Of a stretch of DNA of 64,000 nt, positions 8,518 through 16,710 are shown one piece after another. The stretch is from Clostridium grantii DSM 8605 (GTDB lineage Bacteria; Bacillota; Clostridia; Clostridiales; Clostridiaceae). A program made the position numbers and the translations under genes. Below the pieces are notes generated by a model that was not told the origin of the DNA, made no database searches, and saw nothing but the letters and a program-made list of their open reading frames with translations. Within the stretch, counting starts at the first letter, position 1; every line of letters begins with the position of its first letter. Location: positions 15,953 to 79,952 of the forward strand of contig NZ_FQXM01000019.1 in NCBI RefSeq assembly GCF_900129965.1, given 5' to 3'.

Positions 8518-8616
8518 ATATACAGCAATTATCCTTAAGTGATAAAATTATATTATGATTAATGAAGTAAGTTTAGAGAAAAAAATCGATTTTTAAAATA
8601 TAGGGGGATATAAATC

Positions 8617-9996
8617 ATGAAAAAATATGTTGCAGAACCTTTTAAGATTAAGATGGTAGAGCCAATTAAGATGACCACAATGGAAGAAAGAATAAATTAC
8701 TTAGAAGAAGCTAATTATAATGTATTCGCTTTAAAATCTGATGATATTTATATTGATTTATTAACAGATAGTGGAACAGGTGCAATGAGTGATTCGCAGT
8801 GGGCAGGCATAATGATAGGGGATGAATCCTATGCTGGTGCAAGAGGATATGCACATTTAGTTGAGAATGCTCAAGATATATTTGGATATAGATATGTTCA
8901 ACCAGTTCATCAAGGAAGAGCTGCTGAAAAAGTTTTGTTTCCTTTATTAATAAAGCAAGGACAACATGCCATTTCTAATATGTTCTTTGATACAACTAGA
9001 GCTCATGTGGAATTAAGCGGAGGAAAACCTATTAATTTTGTATGTGAGCAAGCAGCAGATACAGAAAATTACTATGATTTTAAAGGAAATTTAGATATTG
9101 AGAAAACAGAAGCTTATATTAATAAAGTTGGCGTAGAAAATATAGCTGTGATAGTTATGACAATTACAAATAATAGCGCTGGGGGACAACCAGTTTCTAT
9201 GCAAAATATCAAAGATGCCAGTGCTTTATGTAAAAAATACAATTTAAAATTAGTTATCGATGCAGCTAGATTTGCTGAAAATGCTTATTTTATAAAAACT
9301 AGAGAAGAAGATTATAAAGAAAAATCAATTAAAGACATTACAAAAGAAACCTTTAGTTATGCAGATGCACTTACTATGAGTGCTAAAAAAGATGCTATCG
9401 TAAATATGGGGGGACTTGTTTGTATAAAAGATGATGAGGATTTATATCAAGGAGTAAAGGAATTAACTATTGCCTATGAAGGCTTTGTAACCTATGGAGG
9501 ACTTGCGGGCAGAGATTTGGAAGCTTTAGCTATTGGATTAAAAGAAGGGATAAATTATGATTTCTTAAAATATAGAATTGGACAAATAGAGTATTTGGGA
9601 GATAAATTAAGAGAAGCGGGAATCCCATTCCAATATCCAGCCGGAGGACATGCTATATTTTTAGATGCAAAAGCATTATTACCTCACATCTCATTTCATC
9701 AATTTCCCGGTCAAGCACTTACAATTGAACTATATAAAGAAGCCGGAATAAGAGCTTGTGATATTGGGTCATATATGTTAGGGGTAGATGCAGAAACTGG
9801 AGAACAACTTGAATCTCTAAATGAATTCTGTAGGCTTGCAATCCCTAGAAGAGTTTATACTCAAGCTCACTTAGATGTAGTGGTAGAGGCACTTGTAGAG
9901 ATTAAGAGTAGAGCAGCAGAGGTTAATGGTTATGAAATTACTTGGCAACCTAAGGTGTTAAGACACTTTACTTCAAAACTAAAACCTATACTTTAA
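8617..9996 (+). CDS. tnaA: tryptophanase (tryptophan indole-lyase)
   Basis: 459 residues, full length for the tryptophanase/tyrosine phenol-lyase (beta-eliminating lyase) family. It splits tryptophan to indole, pyruvate and ammonia with PLP. The PLP lysine is in MSAKKDA near residue 258. Two residues separate it from tyrosine phenol-lyase: NMFFDTTRAH has Asp where the phenol-lyase has Thr, and the C-terminal LRHFTSKLK has His where the phenol-lyase has Phe. Both are tryptophanase-type. GSGTG-like DSGTGAMSD, HQGRAAE and TYGGLAGRD are conserved. It is a single-gene unit with a following terminator; no tryptophan permease is adjacent. A divergent regulator at 7062-8393 probably controls it. Confidence 0.92.
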   Translation: MKKYVAEPFKIKMVEPIKMTTMEERINYLEEANYNVFALKSDDIYIDLLTDSGTGAMSDSQWAGIMIGDESYAGARGYAHLVENAQDIFGYRYVQPVHQGRAAEKVLFPLLIKQGQHAISNMFFDTTRAHVELSGGKPINFVCEQAADTENYYDFKGNLDIEKTEAYINKVGVENIAVIVMTITNNSAGGQPVSMQNIKDASALCKKYNLKLVIDAARFAENAYFIKTREEDYKEKSIKDITKETFSYADALTMSAKKDAIVNMGGLVCIKDDEDLYQGVKELTIAYEGFVTYGGLAGRDLEALAIGLKEGINYDFLKYRIGQIEYLGDKLREAGIPFQYPAGGHAIFLDAKALLPHISFHQFPGQALTIELYKEAGIRACDIGSYMLGVDAETGEQLESLNEFCRLAIPRRVYTQAHLDVVVEALVEIKSRAAEVNGYEITWQPKVLRHFTSKLKPIL

Positions 9997-10002
9997 TTGG
10001 TA

Positions 10003-10031
10003 AAAGAATCCTTTAACTAGGGTTCTTTTTT
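10003..10031 (+). terminator. intrinsic terminator after tnaA
   Basis: Nine-base stem AAAGAATCC/GGGTTCTTT (one T-G pair) with an 8-nt loop, running into six T residues, 7 bp after the tnaA stop. Confidence 0.85.
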
Positions 10032-10065
10032 CAGTTTAAAAATGTAATTCAATTCCATTAATCCA

Positions 10066-10527
10066 GTGAAAAAATATACTTTTTCCACAACACCTCAGAA
10101 GATGGCTGAAAAATATGTGTATCTTGCTACTAGTTTAAAGGTGAAAGGTATAACAGGACAATACTTTGATGAGAACAGCAAAAGTGTATCTTCAAGTAAG
10201 TACTCAAAGAACCAAAAAAATATTGAAGCAGTAATGGCATTAACAGATAAATTTCTATATCAAGCCAGACTAGGTTTTGGTTTTGCAGATAAACATCCTA
10301 AATATTTTAAGTTAAGTCAAATGTTTTCTAAAGAAAAGTCAAATCCAATCTATGAAGTTGCGTTAAAAGCACTTGGTGGTGACTCTACAGACATTCTTAT
10401 TGTTATGATAGAAGATGCTTTTAACAAGCAAGAATTTTCATCTGAATATGAAAAAGAGAAAGTTGCTAAAAATCTTGAAGATTATGTTCGATTTATGAGA
10501 TATGGGTTACAATGTGAAAAAAGCTGA
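10066..10527 (+). pseudogene. chimeric remnant: SDR oxidoreductase C-terminus joined to TetR regulator C-terminus
   Basis: The 153-codon frame has no visible ribosome site and begins mid-domain. Residues 1-62 (TTPQKMAEKYVYLATS, VKGITGQYFDENSK) look like the last part of a short-chain dehydrogenase. From about residue 63 on (YQARLGFGFADKHPKYFKL, EVALKALGGDSTD, DYVRFMRYGLQ) it resembles the ligand-binding half of a TetR-family regulator. TetR/SDR pairs are common neighbours, so a deletion fusing the end of one to the end of the other is the simplest explanation. The family assignments are by eye. Confidence 0.5.
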
Positions 10528-10586
10528 AAAGCACTTACTTAAATATATAATATAGATATTTTTCTGTAGAAATATTTTGTAATTAA

Positions 10587-10615
10587 TTGACTTATTATAG
10601 TGTTTATGGTAATAT
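10587..10615 (+). promoter_or_regulatory. sigma-A promoter of the abrB-like gene
   Basis: TTGACT (10587-10592) and TAATAT (10610-10615) with 17-bp spacing, about 50 bp before the start codon. Confidence 0.7.
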
Positions 10616-10663
10616 ATATTTGTAGTTAAAAATTAAAAATACGGTAATAAGGGGATAGAATAA

Positions 10664-10903
10664 ATGAAATCAACAGGAATAGTAAGAAAAGTTGACGAAT
10701 TAGGTAGAATTGTAATACCTATAGAGTTGAGGAGAACATTAGATATTGAAATCAAAGATTCTTTAGGAATTTATGTTGAGGGGGATCAAATCATACTTAT
10801 GAAATACAACCCTTCTTGCATTTTCTGTGGAGATGCTAAAGACATCACAAATTTTAAAGGTAAGAATATTTGTAAAAATTGTCTTGAAAAAATCAAAGAA
10901 TAA
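10664..10903 (+). CDS. AbrB family transition-state regulator
   Basis: 79 residues. The N-terminal 45 form the AbrB swapped-hairpin DNA-binding domain (STGIVRKVDELGRIVIPIEL, then RRTLDIEIKDSLGIYVEG), nearly matching B. subtilis AbrB/Abh. The short C-terminal part has CIFCGDAKDITNFKGKNICK, with paired cysteines as in clostridial AbrB. It likely acts as a dimer/tetramer repressor of growth-phase genes. It is monocistronic with its own promoter and terminator. Confidence 0.93.
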   Translation: MKSTGIVRKVDELGRIVIPIELRRTLDIEIKDSLGIYVEGDQIILMKYNPSCIFCGDAKDITNFKGKNICKNCLEKIKE

Positions 10904-10928
10904 TTGAATGTAGTTGCTATGTAAAATG

Positions 10929-10962
10929 ACTGATCTTCTTAGTGAGATCAGTTATTTTATTT
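10929..10962 (+). terminator. intrinsic terminator after abrB-like gene
   Basis: Eight-base perfect stem ACTGATCT/AGATCAGT (10929-10936 with 10945-10952) followed by TATTTTATTTT. Confidence 0.8.
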
Positions 10963-11098
10963 TAGTAAGTCTAAAATTTTTATAGTTCCGCCTTATGTCG
11001 GTACCCTTTATTATGCATAGAAATTAAGGCTTTTTTACCCAAGTAATAATAGATAATAAAAGCGGTAAAATATAAAAAGATATTGGCAATAAACATGG

Positions 11099-11127
11099 AT
11101 GATTAATCATTGATTAAATGATATAAT
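11099..11127 (+). promoter_or_regulatory. palindrome and -10 region upstream of the MalY-type gene
   Basis: A perfect 12-bp palindrome ATGATTAATCAT (11099-11110) lies at the -35 position relative to a TGATATAAT extended -10 (11119-11127). There is no consensus -35 box, so the palindrome could be an activator or repressor site. Confidence 0.4.
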
Positions 11128-11202
11128 ATAGCTTAATTATATAAAACATGTAGAAATTACAATTCATGCTATTGAAATTTGTGAATTATTAGGAGGTACA
11201 AT

Positions 11203-12414
11203 ATGAAATATGATTTTGAAACGGTTATTAATAGAAGAAATACTGGCTCAGCAAAATGGGAGCAAATGAAAGACTGGAATCCTAATGTACCAGAAGGTAT
11301 AGTTCCTTTTTCTGTTGCAGATATGGAACTGAAAAATCCACCGGAAATAGTAGAGGGTTTAAAAAAATATATTGATTCTACTATTTTAGGATACACAAAG
11401 GCTACGGAAGGTTATTTGGAAGCTGTATGTGACTGGATGAAAAAAAAACATAATTGGGAAATAAATCCTGAATGGATTATTGGTTCACCGGGTGTAGTAG
11501 GTGCTTTTTTCTCAGCAATCAAGGCATTTTCAAATCCTGGAGATGGGATTATAATTATGACTCCAGTTTATTATCCTTTCTATTTTGCTATAGAAAAAAA
11601 TCATAGAAAGCTAGTTAAAAACCCATTAATAAATGATGGTTCTACCTATTTAATTGACTACGAAGATTTGGAAAAGAAAGCACAAGATCCAAATAATAAA
11701 ATATTATTATTTTGTAGCCCTCATAATCCTACTGGAAGAGTATGGAGTAAAGAAGAATTAGAAAAAATAGGCGAAATTTGTTTAAGAAATGATGTTTTAA
11801 TTATTTCTGACGAAATACATTTTGACCTTATTATGCCAGGATATAAACATACAGTATTTGCTTCAATTTCAGAGGAATTAGCAAATATAATGATAGTATG
11901 TACTTCTCCAAGTAAAACATTTAACTTAGCAGGAATGCAAACTTCAAATATCATAATACCAAATAAAAAACTTAGACATGGATATAGTAAAGAGGTTGAA
12001 TCTGAGGGTTTTTTTACTCTTAACATTTTAGGATTTAAAGCATGTGAGATTGCATATAGAGAATGTGAAGAGTGGCTAGATGATCTAATAAACTTAATTT
12101 ATCACAACCACTTAGAACTTAAAAGATACATTGAAGAAAACATTCCGAAAATTAAGGTGTTCGATCTTGAAGGGACTTACTTACAATGGATGGATTTCAA
12201 TGGTCTTGGTTTGGATAAAAATCAGCTTGAAAAACTACTGCATGAGGAAGCTTTTGTATTCTTCGATGAAGGATATGTATTTGGTGAAGAAGGAAATGCT
12301 TATGAGCGTATGAATATAGCATGCCCAACAAAGGTAATGATGGAAGGTTTGGTAAGATTAAAAGAGACTTTGGAAACTGAGTATATAAAAAATATTCTTG
12401 AAACGGAAAGCTAA
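11203..12414 (+). CDS. MalY/PatB family PLP-dependent C-S lyase or aminotransferase
   Basis: 403 residues, fold type I class I/II aminotransferase of the MalY/PatB branch: NRRNTGSAKW and PFSVADMELKNPPEI at the N-terminus are diagnostic, then CSPHNPTGRVW, ISDEIHFDLIM and PSKTFNLAGMQ with the PLP lysine near residue 236. Family members cleave cystathionine or other cysteine conjugates (beta-lyase) and some act as regulators. The ATG follows AGGAGG. It is a single gene with its own terminator; with tryptophanase nearby it adds a second amino-acid beta-eliminating activity. Confidence 0.88.
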   Translation: MKYDFETVINRRNTGSAKWEQMKDWNPNVPEGIVPFSVADMELKNPPEIVEGLKKYIDSTILGYTKATEGYLEAVCDWMKKKHNWEINPEWIIGSPGVVGAFFSAIKAFSNPGDGIIIMTPVYYPFYFAIEKNHRKLVKNPLINDGSTYLIDYEDLEKKAQDPNNKILLFCSPHNPTGRVWSKEELEKIGEICLRNDVLIISDEIHFDLIMPGYKHTVFASISEELANIMIVCTSPSKTFNLAGMQTSNIIIPNKKLRHGYSKEVESEGFFTLNILGFKACEIAYRECEEWLDDLINLIYHNHLELKRYIEENIPKIKVFDLEGTYLQWMDFNGLGLDKNQLEKLLHEEAFVFFDEGYVFGEEGNAYERMNIACPTKVMMEGLVRLKETLETEYIKNILETES

Positions 12415-12424
12415 AATGAATTTT

Positions 12425-12465
12425 AAAGCTATCATATGCCATGTGCATGATGATAGCTTTTTTCT
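12425..12465 (+). terminator. intrinsic terminator after the MalY-type gene
   Basis: Eleven-base stem AAAGCTATCAT (12425-12435) with ATGATAGCTTT (12450-12460) and a T-rich tail. Confidence 0.85.
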
Positions 12466-12652
12466 TTCTTTTACTACTTCATTTGATGTAGCACTACCAA
12501 GCCAACCAGGATTTAAACAAGCAATTAAAGTAGTTTTATCTCCATATTTTTCTATAATCTTCTACACTTTTTATAAATCTATTGTTATAGTTAGGGCATG
12601 CAGCATCATCTTTGAAATATAATAATTCCTGTCCCCAATCAGCTATTTTCAT
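12466..12652 (-). pseudogene. decayed minus-strand gene fragment, family not identified
   Basis: On the minus strand an ATG at 12652 opens a frame with KIADWGQELLYFKDD and CPNYNNRFIKSVEDY, then hits a stop. A shifted frame continues with YGDKTTLIACLNPGWLG and SNEVVKERKK before running into the MalY terminator. The protein-like composition in two frames shows a frameshifted and truncated gene. I could not place the family. Confidence 0.4.
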
Positions 12653-12829
12653 TTCTCTTTATAATAATAATAGAATATTACTTAGGTTGGTTATATAAAA
12701 AAATCACTATTTTTTGTACTTTTTTACTATCTTTAATGTAAATTATATTATTTGATAAATTTATATAGTAAATTATTATTGGAGTATAGAAAAATTTTAG
12801 ATACAAATAAATTGAAAGGATATGATTAG

Positions 12830-14122
12830 TTGAATACAAATAATAGCTTATATGATGTAAAATTCGATTTGGTTTATGCAGAAAAAATTGTACAAAATTA
12901 TAGCCAATCCACCGGGGTAGATTCTACAATAATTGATTTAGAAGGAAATGTTGTTTTTGAAACAAATTTAACTCAAAATTGCGCTATTTGCAGTTATATC
13001 AAAGCTACCATGCCAAATAATTGTTTTTGTAAACAATCACGTTTATATGGTGCTTATCAAGCGGAAAGATTCGAGGGAAAATACATATTCTTTTGTCCTA
13101 TTGGTTTTGTGAATTGGGTTTCCCCTATAACTATCAATGGTATTATGGAAGGAGCAGTAATTGCTGGCCCTATATTAATGACAGTACCTGATAAAATTCT
13201 TTTAGAAGATATAGTAAAGAAATTTTTAATTAATAAAAATGATGTTGATTACGTAATGAATAATTTAAAGGTTATTGATATTATTGACCCACAAAAGGTT
13301 AATAGTATGAGTGAAATGCTTTTTGTGACTTCAAGCCATATCTCTGATATTCATCATTTTAGATATATTAATAAACAACTTAAAGAGAAACAGCAATCAG
13401 ATATTTCAGAATACGTTCAATATATAAAAAGTTTGGATAAACAAGAGAAAATTAAAATAAACTATCCAATAGAAAAAGAAAAGGAATTAATTCAATGTGT
13501 AAAATCAAAAGATGTTACAGCTGCTAATAGTATCTTGAATGAAATATTAGGATCTATTTTATTTATTACAGGGGGAAGTCTAGAGAAAATGAAAATCAGA
13601 ATTCTTGAACTTATAATACTACTTTCAAGAGCTTCTCTAGAAGGGGGAGGAAATAGTGAAGAAATTTTTGGACTAAATTATAAATATATTCATCAAGTAA
13701 ATTCCTTCACTAATGTTGAGGATTTGACGGACTGGCTTTATAAAATAACCATTAAATTTTCTAATTTAGTGTTTAATATGAATGAAATTAGACATATAGA
13801 CGTCATATATAAATCTTTAGATTATATAAAAAGAAATTATAGAAGAAAAATCACTTTAGAAGAAATATCTAACTATGTTCATTTGAGTCCAACATATTTT
13901 TCAAAGATTTTTAAAGATGAAATGAAAACTACATTTAAAAATTATCTTCAAAATCTAAGAGTGGAAAAAAGTAAGAAACTACTTATAGATACACAAATCC
14001 CTTTAATAGATGTTCCTAATATGGTTGGCTTTGAAGATCAAAGTTACTACTCAAAAGTTTTTAAAAAAATCCAAGGAATATCACCAGGAAAATTTAGAAC
14101 TATGGCGGGAAAATCTATTTGA
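12830..14122 (+). CDS. AraC family regulator with PocR ligand-binding domain
   Basis: 430 residues with a TTG start behind GAAAGGATATG. Residues ~5-165 form a PocR sensory domain with its cysteine pattern (CAICSYIKATMPNNCFCKQS, later YIFFCPIGFVNWVSPI and GAVIAGP). Residues ~320-425 are a two-HTH AraC domain (TLEEISNYVHLSPTYFSKIF; VPNMVGFEDQSYYSKVFKK). PocR-AraC proteins typically activate small-alcohol or corrinoid-linked catabolic genes. No intact target gene is adjacent, so its target may have been lost or lies elsewhere. Confidence 0.88.
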   Translation: MNTNNSLYDVKFDLVYAEKIVQNYSQSTGVDSTIIDLEGNVVFETNLTQNCAICSYIKATMPNNCFCKQSRLYGAYQAERFEGKYIFFCPIGFVNWVSPITINGIMEGAVIAGPILMTVPDKILLEDIVKKFLINKNDVDYVMNNLKVIDIIDPQKVNSMSEMLFVTSSHISDIHHFRYINKQLKEKQQSDISEYVQYIKSLDKQEKIKINYPIEKEKELIQCVKSKDVTAANSILNEILGSILFITGGSLEKMKIRILELIILLSRASLEGGGNSEEIFGLNYKYIHQVNSFTNVEDLTDWLYKITIKFSNLVFNMNEIRHIDVIYKSLDYIKRNYRRKITLEEISNYVHLSPTYFSKIFKDEMKTTFKNYLQNLRVEKSKKLLIDTQIPLIDVPNMVGFEDQSYYSKVFKKIQGISPGKFRTMAGKSI

Positions 14123-14235
14123 TTATGAAATTAAGATAAAGTAGAACTATTACACTTTAATCCTAAATTATACATTATTTCAAAGGTTACAATGAATATT
14201 TATTGTAATAATAGTTTAATTATACTAAAATATAG

Positions 14236-14451
14236 ATATTAAAACAAATATTAATATCTATATTACTTGTTACTGATGTTACCTTTAGTTCTTTATTTAG
14301 TAAAATATCTATAGGCATAGCATTATTTCTTTTTATAATAGGAGAAAGTCTCTCATTGCTTAAAAAGAACAAAGGAGATAAAAGTATTCCAGGAGATATT
14401 GGTATTATTATAGGTATCTCAATTGTATTTATAACTCATATTCTAAAGTGA
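14236..14451 (+). pseudogene. membrane-protein fragment lacking a start codon
   Basis: An open frame of 71 codons encodes two hydrophobic helices (SIGIALFLFIIGESLSLL and GDIGIIIGISIVFITHIL) but has no ATG, GTG or TTG in frame and no ribosome site. It ends 21 bp before the next small membrane gene. Probably a 5'-truncated gene. Confidence 0.35.
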
Positions 14452-14472
14452 ATTAAAGAGGAGGAGTAAATA

Positions 14473-14703
14473 ATGTCAAAAATTATTGAAGCAGTGATTT
14501 GGTTTGTCTCTTATCTGGGTTTTTTATTTGTTAGCTTAATGATGAGTGAGTATTTACCATTATTAATTCCAGGTGGAGATGACAACTTAAGACCAATTTA
14601 TATTGGAGCAGGGCTTATATTTGCTACCTTAATTATTTGTACAAGGCTTATATTAAGAGAAATTAAAAATATAAATAAAGGGAGCGACTACGATGAAGAT
14701 TAA
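14473..14703 (+). CDS. small membrane protein, unknown function
   Basis: 76 residues with two predicted membrane helices separated by a polar loop (PGGDDNLRPIYIG) and a charged tail. A strong GAGGAGG precedes the ATG. Its last codons overlap the start of the broken gene at 14693, indicating former operon coupling. No family recognised. Confidence 0.6.
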   Translation: MSKIIEAVIWFVSYLGFLFVSLMMSEYLPLLIPGGDDNLRPIYIGAGLIFATLIICTRLILREIKNINKGSDYDED

Positions 14704-14889
14704 TTATAATGGAAAAATATTTAAAGCTGCAGCTACTAGTAACAATGCAGAAGTAAATGGTGAAACAACTTTTTATTATTTTCAAGAAGATGATATAGTT
14801 TGGGCAGAATAAGATTGAATGAAAAGTGGGAATGGACATCAGGTGATTTTTCAAAAGGGGAGTCAGTTATTGAAGAAGTTATTATATAA
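14693..14889 (+). pseudogene. internally deleted gene resembling the 'n-acetylglutamate synthase' small-protein family
   Basis: 14693-14812 encodes KINYNGKIFKAAATSNN and NGETTFYYFQEDDIVWAE, the start of a ~110-residue beta-rich family often annotated n-acetylglutamate synthase. The frame stops directly after VWAE. From 14815 a shifted frame gives LNEKWEWTSGDFSKGESVIE, the end of the same family. About 55 middle residues are lost. A GGGAG ribosome site remains. Confidence 0.55.
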
Positions 14890-15057
14890 CTCTAAAATAT
14901 ACTAATTTCTCACACACTATCATGGGGCACAGGATAACTATGGTCGAGTAGATGTAACGGTCTCTAGGTGTAAAGAATTTTTACTTGCTGCAGAATTGTT
15001 AGTAGCTCTTTTTCTAAACTAGAAATTGTACTATTAAAAACGAAAGGAAGAAAAAAT

Positions 15058-15612
15058 ATGGGGGCTTTAATTATAGAAGTGAGTGCTGTAATTTTAATAA
15101 TATATGGGGTTATTATTCTTTCAGGAAAGAAGTTTGTAATTCCAAAACTTATTGAACGAATATATTGGCTATTTGTTCTTTGGGCGGGTTTCATAACTTC
15201 AAGTATCGTTGAAGGTAGAATAAGTATAGCTATATTAATAATTAGTGGTTTATTTTTTATTATATACATGATTTTAAATGAAAAAAACAAATATATAATC
15301 TGCAACGTGAATAGTGAACAGATTATTGAGATTATTAGAGAATATTTAACTTTTAAAGGTGTAAAAATAGCACAAGAAAAAAATGAACTAATTTTATCAG
15401 GCAGATATAAAGGGAAAATCAATATAGATTGTAATTTCTCAAGTATAGTAATCAATTTAAAAATGATTGATAAAAAAATTCGTTTGAACTTACTTAGGCA
15501 TATCAAAATTGAATTAAATAAATTCAAAGGGAAGAAATATTCATTAGAGGGATATATATATATATTCATAGGATTGATAGTTATATTTATTTTTGCTAGA
15601 AAAACTTTATAG
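15058..15612 (+). CDS. membrane protein of unknown function
   Basis: 184 residues: three N-terminal hydrophobic helices (up to about residue 75), a soluble segment with NSEQIIEIIREYLTFKGVKI and an alpha/beta pattern, then a last helix (YIYIFIGLIVIFIFA). The ATG follows a purine-rich AAAGGAAG. It is followed at once by another small membrane gene, so the two probably form an operon. No family recognised. Confidence 0.55.
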   Translation: MGALIIEVSAVILIIYGVIILSGKKFVIPKLIERIYWLFVLWAGFITSSIVEGRISIAILIISGLFFIIYMILNEKNKYIICNVNSEQIIEIIREYLTFKGVKIAQEKNELILSGRYKGKINIDCNFSSIVINLKMIDKKIRLNLLRHIKIELNKFKGKKYSLEGYIYIFIGLIVIFIFARKTL

Positions 15613-15628
15613 AATAGGAGGCTTTTCT

Positions 15629-15796
15629 GTGAAAAATTTTGGGATAATTAGATTAATTGCACTTGCTTTACTTAACATATTTTTGGCTATCAACAATATT
15701 GGTAGTGAAGTGTTTTGGATATTTGTAATTGGTTTTATATTTGCTATTATTGGAATTGCAACTCAAATTGCTAATAAGAGGAATAAAAACTCTTGA
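15629..15796 (+). CDS. small two-helix membrane protein
   Basis: 55 residues starting at GTG 15629, 7-8 nt after AGGAGG; a longer upstream frame start has no ribosome site. Two helices (IIRLIALALLNIFLAI and VFWIFVIGFIFAIIGIA) and a basic tail (NKRNKNS). Co-transcribed with the preceding membrane gene. Function unknown. Confidence 0.55.
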   Translation: MKNFGIIRLIALALLNIFLAINNIGSEVFWIFVIGFIFAIIGIATQIANKRNKNS

Positions 15797-15860
15797 AAAT
15801 AATATTAGTGATTATCATCATTTTCTATTACACAATACTTTATTCGCAGATGAACTTTTA

Positions 15861-15922
15861 AAAATTACACTACAGAGGTCGCAGGAGATAGATGGGAATT
15901 ATCTCCTTGCTAATGTAATTTT
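15861..15922. terminator. nested inverted repeat between convergent genes
   Basis: Outer perfect 9-bp arms AAAATTACA/TGTAATTTT (15861-15869, 15914-15922) enclose an inner stem GGAGATA/TATCTCC (15884-15890, 15900-15906). T-rich sequence follows on the plus strand and on the minus strand, so it can serve both convergent genes. Confidence 0.55.
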
Positions 15923-15932
15923 TAATTTTATC

Positions 15933-16418
15933 TTATGCACTAATAAATTTTTCAACATTTCTCACTACTCTCTCAGCAAAAATTAATACTCTTTCTTTTT
16001 GCTGTTCAGTTCCATCTTTTATACATACAGCGCCAAAATGGGTATAAGGTAAACCAGCACTAGCACCTACTGAATGTATAAACATACCTTTAACTATTAG
16101 TTCACTTATAAGTGCTAATTCAGCGTTATCAGCTCCACCACCAACAAAGTTTTCAGTGGCAAATACACAACCAACTTTTCCGGCAAAATTCAGCTTACAT
16201 GTATCCAACCATTTTTTCATTTGCCATGAATAAGTTCCTGCATAAGTAGGTGTTCCGAAAAATACTATTTTTGATTGTTCTAAAAATATTTTGTCAACAT
16301 CATCTATAGACATACATTTTGTTTCAATTCCTTCTACTTTTTTTGCACCCTCTGAAATAAGTTTCGCAACTTTCTTTGTATTTCCAGATTCACTATGGTA
16401 AATTATTGATATTTTCAC
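15933..16418 (-). CDS. flavodoxin family protein (WrbA/flavodoxin-like)
   Basis: About 161 residues. FMN loop ISIIYHSESGNTKKVA at the N-terminus, then FFGTPTYAGTYSWQMKKWLD and ATENFVGGGADNAELALISE, all typical of flavodoxin/NAD(P)H:quinone oxidoreductase folds. The GTG at 16418 is preferred because GGGGG sits 7-8 nt upstream; the longer ATG at 16433 precedes that site. It acts as a soluble FMN electron carrier or reductase. A long perfect palindrome lies just upstream and may control it. Confidence 0.82.
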   Translation of the reverse strand: MKISIIYHSESGNTKKVAKLISEGAKKVEGIETKCMSIDDVDKIFLEQSKIVFFGTPTYAGTYSWQMKKWLDTCKLNFAGKVGCVFATENFVGGGADNAELALISELIVKGMFIHSVGASAGLPYTHFGAVCIKDGTEQQKERVLIFAERVVRNVEKFISA

Positions 16419-16440
16419 TTTCAAAACCCCCATTTTTTAG

Positions 16441-16484
16441 AATAAAGTCTATTAATAGCAATATTGCTATTAATAGACTTTATT
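16441..16484. repeat. 44-bp perfect palindrome upstream of the flavodoxin gene
   Basis: Two 22-bp arms are exact reverse complements with no spacer, centred on AATATT, each arm containing GTCTATTAATAGC. It lies 23 bp before the GTG start on the minus strand, in the 5' untranslated region. It could be a repressor site, an mRNA hairpin or both. Confidence 0.8.
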
Positions 16485-16710
16485 AAATTATATACTTTAA
16501 AGGTAATATTATCAATAAATTGAAAAGTGTTTTGGAAGATATTACATTTTTGTATTATTTATTATTTTTCGACAGGGTATAACTTGTGATTATTATATTA
16601 AATTCTAATTTTATTAAAAAAAAAGATAAGTATGCTATGCTACTATGCGTTTTTATGATAAAATATGAAATTGGGATTTAAAGATTTGCCCAGAGAAAAG
16701 GAGAAAAATT

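Noticed and set aside
8617..9996. Tyrosine phenol-lyase
   Set aside because: The two specificity residues visible by alignment from memory (Asp in NMFFDTT and His in LRHFT) are of the tryptophanase type, and the C-terminal half is closer to tryptophanase.
12466..12652. Uroporphyrinogen-decarboxylase/MtaA-like remnant next to the PocR regulator
   Set aside because: The context would fit, but the surviving fragments show no motif that secures this family.
14964..15569. 201-codon minus-strand frame
   Set aside because: Opposite the membrane protein at 15058, whose start has a ribosome site and whose downstream neighbour is coupled; hydrophobic shadow.
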